Shown here: positions 1 to 5,399 of the stretch, piece by piece
How positions within the stretch are numbered: position 1 is the stretch's first letter
Layout: every line of letters begins with the position of its first letter
Assembly: GCA_938082915.1 (NCBI GenBank)
Contig: CALKCG010000097.1
Span: 1-9,886, forward strand
Origin: an uncultured archaeon
Lineage (GTDB): Archaea > Thermoproteota > CALKCG01 > B24
Direction: 5' to 3'
Length of the DNA stretch: 9,886 nt
Made by a program: the position numbers and the translations under genes
Notes under the pieces: model-generated
Databases searched by the model: none
What the model was told of the DNA's origin: nothing
The model's input: the letters and a program-made list of their open reading frames with translations, nothing else

Positions 1-908
1 TGAGGAAAGTTCAGGTTTTAACGCCTATAATGCTTGCATTAGTCTTGAGTACGTTGCTAGTATCGCCGATTGTTATGGCGGACAACGATGAAACTGAAGA
101 CGCGTTGAAAAATAAGGCTGAAGCGATGCTTAAACTTTTAGAGATTACTAAGAGAAGAGCCGATCAGACTTTAAAATTGTTAGGGGAAACTATGGGAGGG
201 ATCCCTGAGGATATTAACGCCGCGTATCAAGAGGCTTTAAACCTTTACGATCAGAGTAGGAAGGCGTATGATGGTGGAGACTATAGCACATGTATAGCGC
301 TTGGTCGTCAGGCGATGGCTAAGTTTGAGTCCTGCTTGAAGAATGCTTGTAGGCTTCTCGTAGGTGAAGTTGAAGAGGCTATGGCTTGGAGGGGTCTCAC
401 GGTGGCTTTAAAGAGGCTTAGAGAGTTTATAGATAGGGTTAAAGCCTTAAGAGACAAGGCATATGAGGAATTTGAAGAATTAAGGATTAATATAACAAAG
501 ATTGTTGACCCGCTTATAGAAGAGGCTAACGATGCGGCTAACGATGCTGAAGAGCTTATAGAGAGCGGATATTACGTTAATGCGTCTAAGGCTATTGGTG
601 AGGGGCATTCTAAGGCTGCTCATGCTTTAGCGGCTTTAAACAGGCTTTTAAAGGGTAGGATTGCGGCAATTGGTAGAGCTAAGCGTTACATAGGGAGGGC
701 TTTTGAGAGACTTAGTGAGCGTATTAGGGAGAGGGCTAGACATATGGAGAGGGCTAGGGCTAGAGTCATCTTGAATAAGCTTGATCAAATCGCTGATAAG
801 CTTGAGAAGCTTAAAGAGATTCCCAGTGATGAAGAGGCTAGGGAGAGGCTTAGAGAGAGGCTTACTGAGGTACAGAGTATGTTGGAGGAGCTTTTAGAAG
901 AGCTTTAG
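1..908 (+). CDS. Secreted all-helical (coiled-coil-rich) protein, 5' end cut by one base
   Basis: The reading frame is open to the left edge. The window begins with TG followed in frame by codons for RKVQVLTPI and then the internal ATG at 30, so the true start is probably an ATG/GTG/TTG whose first base lies just outside; this gives about 302 residues. The resulting N-terminus (Arg-Lys, then a hydrophobic stretch ending near VMA-DN) is a good signal peptide, which the ATG at 30 would leave without its basic part. The mature protein is predicted almost entirely helical, rich in Ala, Glu, Leu, Arg and Lys. It contains a helical hairpin with a GGDY turn (bases 273-284) and a second, looser copy with SGYY near bases 568-579. 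The last 80 residues look like a charged coiled coil. There is no C-terminal membrane anchor, so it is likely exported and surface-associated. I do not recognise a named family; the function is unknown. The GGDY hairpin recurs in the membrane regulator at 2167. Confidence 0.75.
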   Translation, partial: RKVQVLTPIMLALVLSTLLVSPIVMADNDETEDALKNKAEAMLKLLEITKRRADQTLKLLGETMGGIPEDINAAYQEALNLYDQSRKAYDGGDYSTCIALGRQAMAKFESCLKNACRLLVGEVEEAMAWRGLTVALKRLREFIDRVKALRDKAYEEFEELRINITKIVDPLIEEANDAANDAEELIESGYYVNASKAIGEGHSKAAHALAALNRLLKGRIAAIGRAKRYIGRAFERLSERIRERARHMERARARVILNKLDQIADKLEKLKEIPSDEEARERLRERLTEVQSMLEELLEEL

Positions 909-967
909 GGTAACTAGCAGTTCCTGAATAGATAGATTTCTATAGATGTTTAGCGTATACTCTACTT

Positions 968-2100
968 GTGGAAGTAATCCTTAGTGTTCCATTCAGCTAT
1001 GATGCAAGCAATGAAGTTAGAAGGCTTTTAGAGGATTTCAGGGATATGATTAATTTCTGCATAGACTTTGCCTTAAAAAGACGGATAACATCTTACGCTA
1101 CGCTCAGGAAGGGTGTCTACGAGGAGTGGAAAAAGAGATGGGATTATTCAACACATTTTTGCTATTCAGCCTGTAAGATAGCATTGGCAATTCTAAAAGG
1201 CTGGAGAAGGCGGATACGTAAAGGGGAGATTAAAGATGAAAAGCCTGTCGTTAGAAAGCTCTTCATGCAACTCGACCCTCAACTCTACAAGTTTTATGGT
1301 GAAAGAGTACGAATTTCAGTTAAGCCAAGAAGCTTCATCTACTTAGAGTTAAAGTATGGGGAATATCAGAGGAAGTTTATAGAAGCTTGGAGAAGGGGGG
1401 AACTGAGAACAGGTGAGATAACAATAAACGAAACTAAGATTATAGTGCCTTTCAAAAAAGATGTAAATTTAGCAGATTCAAATGAGTGGATAGCCATAGA
1501 TGTGAATGAATCAAATATCACTGCCGTAAGCTCAAACCCCCACATTCTAAGAGTTGATAACAACTTAAGAACCATCCGTACAACATACTTCAACATCATC
1601 AGAAGGATACAGAAATTGAAGAAGTACAAGTCGAAAACAGCTAAAAACTTCTCAAGAAATACTCTGGTAGGAGGAAACGTAAAGTTGTGAATGAATGTCA
1701 TAAGATAGCTAAGAAAATAATAGAATTTGCAAAACAACATAAGATGGGGATAATAATGGAAAATCTAAGGTGGATAAGGAAAAATCTTCGCTATAGTAAA
1801 ATGCTAAACCGTAGATTGCATTCATGGAATTTTGGAAAATTACAATTCTACATTGAGTATAAGGCGAATTTAAACAATCTACCAGTAGTATATGTTAATC
1901 CTAAACAAACTTCAAGCCTATGTCCCATATGCGGTGGAAGACTAGCACCGAAAGGACATAGGCTTCTAAAATGTAAATGTGGATATGAGAATGATAGAGA
2001 TGTAATCGCATGCTTGAATTTACTCAGGATGAGGGGAGTTCCGTTGCCCCTGAAAGCCCTTCATGAACCTCTAATCATAGAGGTGAGGGGGAAGGGATGA
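968..2100 (+). pseudogene. tnpB: TnpB RNA-guided nuclease, broken by a 1-base frameshift
   Basis: Two reading frames together make one TnpB of about 377 residues, the usual family length. The first part (GTG at 968 to 1690) holds the N-terminal helical region and RuvC-I, with the aspartate of WIAIDVNESN at bases 1499-1501. The second part (in frame from about 1648 to 2100) holds RuvC-II (glutamate in GIIMENLRW), a four-cysteine zinc finger (CPIC and CKC) and RuvC-III (DRDVIACLNLL). The break maps to the A5 run at 1643-1647. One extra A gives KTAKKLLKKYSGRRKRK, which matches the usual TnpB linker, while the present frame ends in a 15-residue nonsense tail. All catalytic and zinc residues survive, so the break is recent, a sequencing error, or bypassed by slippage on the A run. 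In active relatives TnpB cuts DNA guided by an RNA from the element's 3' end. Confidence 0.88.
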
Positions 2101-2130
2101 ACGTCTACGAATCCCACAACGGTTGACGGG
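2057..2130 (+). ncRNA. Candidate omega-RNA / right-end structured region of the IS element
   Basis: The last codons of tnpB fold into an imperfect hairpin: outer stem CCCTTC (2057-2062) with GAAGGG (2091-2096), and inner stem ACCTCT (2067-2072) with AGAGGT (2079-2084) around a 6-base loop. A second potential hairpin, CCC-A-CAA/TTG-AC-GGG, lies just after the stop at 2113-2130. In the TnpB family the guide RNA is transcribed across the 3' part of tnpB and the right end, with the guide taken from flanking DNA. The placement fits, but the RNA itself, its 5' end and the exact scaffold/guide border are inferred. If the right end is near 2130, the guide would match sequence starting around the next gene's promoter. 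Confidence 0.4.
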
Positions 2131-2133
2131 AAA

Positions 2134-2145
2134 GCTTAAATAAAC
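2134..2145 (+). promoter_or_regulatory. TATA-like promoter of the membrane regulator, leaderless geometry
   Basis: The stretch CTTAAATAAA, preceded by purine-rich GAAAG that could act as a BRE, is centred about 27-28 bases before the ATG at 2167. That spacing places transcription start at or next to the start codon, and no Shine-Dalgarno sequence is present, so a leaderless mRNA is likely. It lies just outside the presumed right end of the IS element. Confidence 0.55.
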
Positions 2146-2166
2146 TCCCCAATACTTTTTTAAAGT

Positions 2167-3219
2167 ATGAGTTTTCCGAGACTTCTTCCTATTTTATTCA
2201 TTTTCGCTATTTTTGCTTTAGCTGTTTCAGAGGCTTATTCTGAAGGCTATGTTTACCGTGTCGACTCCATGAATTTTACGGTTTACTTTGACGGCGTTGT
2301 CGATGCGAAGGTTAAGCTTAGTGTGAATGAGACTTACCTGTTTTTCACCGTCGGCTTGCCAGGCTCACCTTTTTCAAACCTTATGGTTTACGACTCTTCA
2401 GGCGTACCTTTAGACTTCGACGTTGAGGATGGCAATGTTACGGTTTACAGTTTCGGTGAAAACCTAGTCTATGTTGAGTATGAGACGCTTAATTTAACTT
2501 ATAAGGAGGGCGTCCTATGGACTTTCAAGGTTGAAGCTCCAGTAGACTTTTACGTAGTCTTGCCTTACAATGCTTCGATAACAGGCTTCTCAGATGTCCC
2601 GCTTGAAGTTGCTCTGCTTAAAGACGGTAGGATGCTCGTGAAGATGCCCAAGGGCTTACAGTACGTGAGCTATGTTATACCTCCGGGCATAGCAGAGTTT
2701 AGGTTGAAGGCTTTAAACGCTATCTCCAAAGCCCGAAGTGCGATTGCAGATGCTAAAGCCGAGGGTAGGACTGAAGGCTTAGAGGATGCTGAAAGCCTAT
2801 TGGCTGAGGCTGAGAGTCTTTTCAACGGGGGCGATTACCGTGGCGCTGAGAATAGGGCTGAGCAGGCTTACAGTGTAGCTGTGAAGGCTAGGAAGCCGTT
2901 GATCGGCGTCGTTTTAGATTACATGCCTTACATCGCGGTTATTACGGTTTTAGCTGTTGCTGCCGTGCTGTTTTTAAGGTTTAGACGTGGAGGATTGGCT
3001 AGACTTATACGTGAAAACCCTTGGCTTGATGAGGATGAGAAGAACGTTTTAAAGGTCGTATGGGTTAAAGGCGGCGGTGCTTTTGAATCCGATATAAGAG
3101 AGGCTTTAGACCTACCTAAGACAACGGTCTGGAGGATCATTAAAAAGCTTGAAGAGGACGGGCTTGTAAAGGTTGAGAAGATCCGCGGGGAGAACTACGT
3201 TAAACTAGCCAAACGTTAA
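2167..3219 (+). CDS. Membrane-anchored one-component regulator: outer sensor domain, one TM helix, cytoplasmic winged HTH
   Basis: The 350-residue protein has a clear order of parts. A signal peptide (about 1-26) leads into a beta-rich outer domain (about 28-178) with five Asn-X-Ser/Thr sequons (N36, N54, N90, N109, N135). A helical hairpin follows (about 181-243) with the GGDY turn at 221-224. One membrane helix (about 245-271) ends in RFRR, which is positive-inside. The cytoplasmic C-terminus (about 277-350) has the pattern of a MarR/IclR-like winged helix, with a recognition helix around LPKTTVWRIIKKLEEDG and a beta-wing to the end. The architecture predicts an outside signal passed to a DNA-binding domain held at the membrane. 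Archaeal proteins with an outer domain, one TM and a C-terminal HTH are known, but signal and targets are not. The adjacent secreted protein (1-908), which shares the hairpin motif, is a plausible partner or target. The start is well supported by the promoter and signal peptide. Confidence 0.85.
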   Translation: MSFPRLLPILFIFAIFALAVSEAYSEGYVYRVDSMNFTVYFDGVVDAKVKLSVNETYLFFTVGLPGSPFSNLMVYDSSGVPLDFDVEDGNVTVYSFGENLVYVEYETLNLTYKEGVLWTFKVEAPVDFYVVLPYNASITGFSDVPLEVALLKDGRMLVKMPKGLQYVSYVIPPGIAEFRLKALNAISKARSAIADAKAEGRTEGLEDAESLLAEAESLFNGGDYRGAENRAEQAYSVAVKARKPLIGVVLDYMPYIAVITVLAVAAVLFLRFRRGGLARLIRENPWLDEDEKNVLKVVWVKGGGAFESDIREALDLPKTTVWRIIKKLEEDGLVKVEKIRGENYVKLAKR

Positions 3220-3334
3220 ATGGCTTGGATTGCGTATGGTGGTTTTTCAATGGAATTCGTACGATGCCTGTTGAATCTCCACTTAAATTTATGGGAAATC
3301 TAACTTTGCTATTCTTTTCTGGTCTTCATAAGCT

Positions 3335-3372
3335 AAAGACTACTCACTAGTCTTTCACATGGATTTTCCATG
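3335..3372. promoter_or_regulatory. Two adjacent perfect hairpins in the spacer
   Basis: AAAGACTA (3335-3342) pairs perfectly with TAGTCTTT (3348-3355) around a 5-base loop. Two bases later CATGGA (3358-3363) pairs with TCCATG (3367-3372) around TTT. They lie in the 229-base gap between the regulator and the nuclease-like gene, about 45 bases before the latter's TATA box. They could be a 3'-end structure of the upstream mRNA, operator sites, or the end of a lost mobile element. No long T run follows, so a simple terminator is not indicated. Confidence 0.4.
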
Positions 3373-3416
3373 AGATTGTACAGCGCTCTTGTAAAAGCTT
3401 AATTAAACCGTTAAGG

Positions 3417-3426
3417 TTAAATTATA
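3417..3426 (+). promoter_or_regulatory. TATA-like box for the coiled-coil nuclease-like gene
   Basis: TTAAATTATA is centred near 3421-3422, about 27 bases ahead of the TTG at 3449. This matches the leaderless spacing seen for the genes at 2167 and 5252 and argues for the TTG over the GTG codons at 3437 and 3440, which lie only about 16-19 bases away. Confidence 0.45.
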
Positions 3427-3448
3427 ATAGCCTCGAGTGGTGTGTTGG

Positions 3449-4117
3449 TTGACGGCGGTGGAAGACGTGTCTACTAAGTTGAAGACGCAACTACTTAAAT
3501 TGCTGAGGGAGGATGAGGAATTTAGATATACAGTAGCAGGTTTAATCGGGTTAGAGGATCTGAGGTCGTCTATGAAGTCTTTGACGGATGCCATAGACAG
3601 ATTGGCTGAGGCTCAGAAGCTTACGGAAGATAGATTAAACAGACTAGTTGAACGCATAGACAGATTGGCTGAGGCTCAGAAGCTTACGGAAGAGCATGTA
3701 AAGCAATTAGAGGTTGCTGTTTCGAGCTTAGCTAAAGAGGTTGGTAGACTATCTAATGTTGTTGGATTTGGGCTGGAGGATGTCGCTAAAGTTGTTGTAC
3801 CTGGCTGGTTGTACAGACATGAGCGTATAGAGGTTGAGTTGGAGCGTAAATTCGTATATGTTGACGATGAACTGATCGAAGTGAATCTCTATGGTGATGG
3901 GAGGAGGGATAGCGAGGCTGTGATTGTCGTAGGTGAGTGTAAATCTAGGATTTACGAGGGAGAAGTTAGGGAGTTTGCTGAAAAATTGGAGAAGCTTGTT
4001 AAAGCTTTCCAAGGCAAGAGAATGTATACTTTTATGTTTGGCTTTCTGATACATCCTTCAGCGGAGAGGGAGGCGAGGGAAAGAGGAATAACGCTCATAG
4101 CTTCCTACATGCGTTGA
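3449..4117 (+). CDS. Coiled-coil protein with PD-(D/E)XK nuclease-like C-terminal domain (DUF3782-like)
   Basis: With the TTG at 3449 the protein has 222 residues; the frame is also open from a GTG at 3437 (226 residues). A short helical N-terminus leads into a coiled coil (about 40-100) containing two copies of a 21-residue unit beginning IDRLAEAQKLTE. The C-terminal domain (about 105-222) has alternating strands and helices with an acidic stretch (ELIEVNLYGDG) followed by the strand AVIVVGECKSR, i.e. the Glu-X-Lys half of a PD-(D/E)XK active site (E163, K165), then amphipathic helices and a FMFGFLIHP strand. This layout resembles DUF3782-type archaeal proteins, whose substrate is unknown and whose nuclease activity is predicted rather than shown. 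It has no signal peptide, so it is cytoplasmic. It appears to be transcribed alone. It could instead be a catalytically silent DNA-binding relative. Confidence 0.75.
   Translation: MTAVEDVSTKLKTQLLKLLREDEEFRYTVAGLIGLEDLRSSMKSLTDAIDRLAEAQKLTEDRLNRLVERIDRLAEAQKLTEEHVKQLEVAVSSLAKEVGRLSNVVGFGLEDVAKVVVPGWLYRHERIEVELERKFVYVDDELIEVNLYGDGRRDSEAVIVVGECKSRIYEGEVREFAEKLEKLVKAFQGKRMYTFMFGFLIHPSAEREARERGITLIASYMR
3593..3693 (+). repeat. Two identical 38-base copies within the coiled-coil gene
   Basis: Bases 3593-3630 and 3656-3693 are identical over 38 nt, with a period of 63 bases (21 codons, three heptads). The 25 bases between copies do not match the bases following the second copy. The repeat keeps the coiled-coil register, so it is a coding duplication that lengthens the coil rather than a recombination site. 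Confidence 0.9.
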
Positions 4118-4223
4118 TATATTCTGCTTCTTCGTAGGAATGTATTGCGTATGTCTTAAACTGTAGTTAAGGTTGAGGTTTAAATCGTAGACAGCCTCGA
4201 GAAAATCACGTTCAACCAGTGGA

Positions 4224-4478
4224 TGGGGGATCGATGGTTTAACGGATGAGATACGTGAGGCATTTTAGCCGCTACACATTTTCATCTACAAGTATGCGTA
4301 TAACTCTTAACACTTCTACAATTTGCGGAGACATCATCTTGAAGAAGCTGTCGAGGTCTTCCGTGGGATTGTTGAGAAATCTGTGTCCAAACATTCCCTT
4401 AGAAAGCACCCGTTGCTTCACCTATTCTACGACTGTTGAGGTCCAGGAAATATCGATAAGTTTCCAATTACTTAACCA
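4224..4478 (+). pseudogene. Remains of an unidentified protein gene, interrupted by stops
   Basis: One forward frame (codon starts at multiples of 3) reads as plausible protein across three in-frame stops. Segments are GIDGLTDEIREAF (4227-4265) then TAG; PLHIFIYKYAYNS then TAA (4308-4310); a 42-residue open stretch (4311-4436) including LEEAVEVFRGIVEKS and HPLLHLFYDC; then TGA. The last stretch has an amphipathic helix pattern and a natural amino acid mix, unlike the overlapping frame, which is rich in Ser, Thr and Cys. I cannot name the family; a decayed transposase or a small helical protein are both possible. This is the best explanation for part of the 637-base gap between 4118 and 4754, but confidence is low. 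Confidence 0.35.
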
Positions 4479-4540
4479 AATCTGACTTTTCGTCGACAGT
4501 TTGCCCAGTTAGAGCTCTTGAATAAATAATAATCACAGAT

Positions 4541-4660
4541 CTATACCTGAACTATCTTCAACCCACTTAGTAAGCCGCTCTCTATTAACAGCTCATACAA
4601 CTTATTTAGTCCATCAACCGTATCACATTCCATAGCCTTCCATGTGGTATAGACTAACAA
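4541..4660 (-). CDS. Possible very small protein (39 residues) downstream of the ECF gene
   Basis: A minus-strand ORF with a TTG start at 4660 (or ATG at 4633) and TAG at 4541-4543 encodes LVYTTWKAMECDTVDGL followed by an amphipathic helix (NKLYELLIESG) and a hydrophobic end (LLSGLKIVQV). The amino acid pattern looks like a real helix-strand unit rather than random translation. It follows the ECF gene on the same strand after about 95 bases, so it could be co-transcribed. No good ribosome site or homologue is recognised, and it may equally be the tail of a decayed gene, since a TAG lies directly upstream in frame. Confidence 0.25.
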   Translation of the reverse strand: MLVYTTWKAMECDTVDGLNKLYELLIESGLLSGLKIVQV

Positions 4661-4754
4661 ACTCTATGGTGACGTCGTTGAACCTGTTGTTTCAACGTTT
4701 TCATTTTATAAGTAAGTCGTCGATAGCTCTCGTCTTAAAGAAGTCGTACTGAAC

Positions 4755-5252
4755 TTACCTTCCAACGTTTGCCAAGAATTCTTTAACCTCCCGTCTAAGC
4801 AGTATAAACTCTATTAGAGTGCATGAGATCAGTATCTCAATGAAGGCTTTCACTACTATGAATGCTATTATCGGCTCTGGAACACCGTAGATTGAGCATG
4901 CGAACCACATGTACGGCGTATAAGGTATTACTGCAGCGGTCCCACTGACTGGCGGGGGGAATTTAAATTTTTTAGAGAGCAGGCCAGTCATGTATGCCAG
5001 TAGTGCGTTTCCAAACGGTATGAATATGTTCCCTATTTTCATCGTAGCTACGACTAAGCTTAAAGCTCCCGTTACTGCTCCTATTAAAGGTCCAACTGTT
5101 ACAGCCAGTAATAGGGCTGGAAGCGCGGATAGGTGGAATTCTACTACCGTGCCTGGTGCGGATGGCAGTCTTATTGATAGGAGACCTAACGCATTTCCTA
5201 AAGCACTCATGATGGATATGAGCGCTATAAGCTTCGTTGGATTCTTCATCAT
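4755..5252 (-). CDS. ECF transporter S component (substrate-binding membrane subunit)
   Basis: The 165-residue integral membrane protein has about five to six hydrophobic helices (roughly 7-25, 43-68, 75-93, 105-122, 125-152). It carries typical S-component features: the Ala/Gly-rich first helix ending in a conserved polar loop, a helix with GPLIGAVTGALS, and NIFIPFGNALLAY leading to a basic loop. In this family the S component captures a vitamin or other micronutrient and docks with a shared T subunit and two ATPases for uptake. None of those partners lies in the window, so it probably uses a remote, shared energizing module. The substrate cannot be read from the sequence; the motifs do not clearly match the thiamine, biotin or riboflavin groups. 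The ATG at 5252 is followed by a second ATG codon; the promoter spacing favours the first. It is divergent from the large permease at 5400. Confidence 0.82.
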   Translation of the reverse strand: MMKNPTKLIALISIMSALGNALGLLSIRLPSAPGTVVEFHLSALPALLLAVTVGPLIGAVTGALSLVVATMKIGNIFIPFGNALLAYMTGLLSKKFKFPPPVSGTAAVIPYTPYMWFACSIYGVPEPIIAFIVVKAFIEILISCTLIEFILLRREVKEFLANVGR

Positions 5253-5273
5253 CTCGCTTTAATGAAAGTTAGG

Positions 5274-5284
5274 CTTAATATAAG
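5274..5284 (-). promoter_or_regulatory. TATA-like box of the ECF S-component gene
   Basis: Read on the minus strand this is CTTATATTAAG, centred 27 bases upstream of the ATG at 5252, again giving a leaderless geometry. The element is nearly symmetrical (CTTA...TAAG), but no plus-strand start sits at the matching distance on the other side. Confidence 0.55.
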
Positions 5285-5311
5285 TTTTGCAACCATGGTT
5301 TTTTACCGTAA

Positions 5312-5340
5312 GTTTAAATGTATTGTTGCTTGTGTTTAAA
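5312..5340 (+). promoter_or_regulatory. Candidate TATA boxes upstream of the large permease gene
   Basis: GTTTAAATG (5312-5319ish) and GTTTAAA (5334-5340) are the two best TATA-like boxes in the 147-base divergent gap. The second would start transcription near 5362-5366, giving a leader of about 35 bases before the ATG at 5400. The first would start near 5342 and include a 6-codon ATG...TAA mini-ORF at 5346-5366. No Shine-Dalgarno sequence is seen before 5400. The choice between the two is uncertain. Confidence 0.35.
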
Positions 5341-5399
5341 GCGTTATGGAAAAAGGTAAAAGATAAAAAACCCCTCAGATATAGATAACTTGAAGCCGC

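Larger units (their letters stand above)
909..2130 (+). mobile_element. IS200/IS605-family (IS1341-type) element, tnpB only, probably inactive
   Basis: The only gene is tnpB; no TnpA Y1 transposase is present, which is the IS1341-type arrangement that needs TnpA in trans. The element sits in the short gap between two co-directional surface-protein genes. Its left end must fall in the 59 bases after the stop at 908, where a small 5-bp hairpin (932-943, ATAGA/TCTAT) is the only terminus-like structure. The right end probably lies near 2113-2130, where CCC-A-CAA...TTG-AC-GGG can fold, ahead of the promoter of the next gene. These boundaries are estimates: family members lack terminal inverted repeats and make no target duplication, so the exact ends need an empty-site comparison. 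Confidence 0.7.
4118..4754. other. Gene-poor 637-base gap with decayed coding traces
   Basis: No intact gene is supported here. The left half holds the forward remnant at 4224-4478. The right half (4480-4754) is AT-rich and contains a possible 39-codon minus-strand ORF at 4541-4660. A further 17 codons lie open directly after the stop of the ECF gene on the minus strand (4704-4754). No tRNA, long inverted repeat, CRISPR-like repeat or transposase end was found. The gap looks like a site of gene decay between two unrelated transcription units. Confidence 0.5.

Noticed and set aside
1366..1740. 124-codon minus-strand ORF across tnpB, and similar antisense ORFs within the regulator, the nuclease-like gene, the permease and the integrase
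   Set aside because: They are shadows of well-supported plus-strand genes, with no family patterns of their own.
3220..3303. 27-codon ORF starting directly after the regulator stop
   Set aside because: It has no ribosome site or recognisable pattern and a composition rich in Trp, Phe and Leu. Likely chance.
4246..4485. 79-codon forward ORF in the gene-poor gap
   Set aside because: The product is rich in Ser, Thr, Arg and Cys with no domain pattern and no ribosome site. Another forward frame across the same bases gives more protein-like sequence.
4630..4669. Inverted repeat CCATAG...CTATGG
   Set aside because: Only six bases with a 28-base spacer in AT-rich DNA, so expected by chance.
4704..4754. 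Seventeen open codons after the ECF stop on the minus strand (VQYDFFKTRAIDDLLIK)
   Set aside because: They could suggest a longer ancestral C-terminus, but the ECF protein is already near normal length and the stretch is too short to judge.
4990..5262. 90-codon forward ORF opposite the ECF gene
   Set aside because: It is antisense to a clear membrane protein gene, and its product lacks helices or motifs. It reflects the codon bias of the minus-strand gene.
5346..5366. Six-codon ATG...TAA mini-ORF in the leader of the large permease
   Set aside because: It is too short to support as a gene, and it may not even be transcribed if the TATA box at 5334-5340 is the one used.
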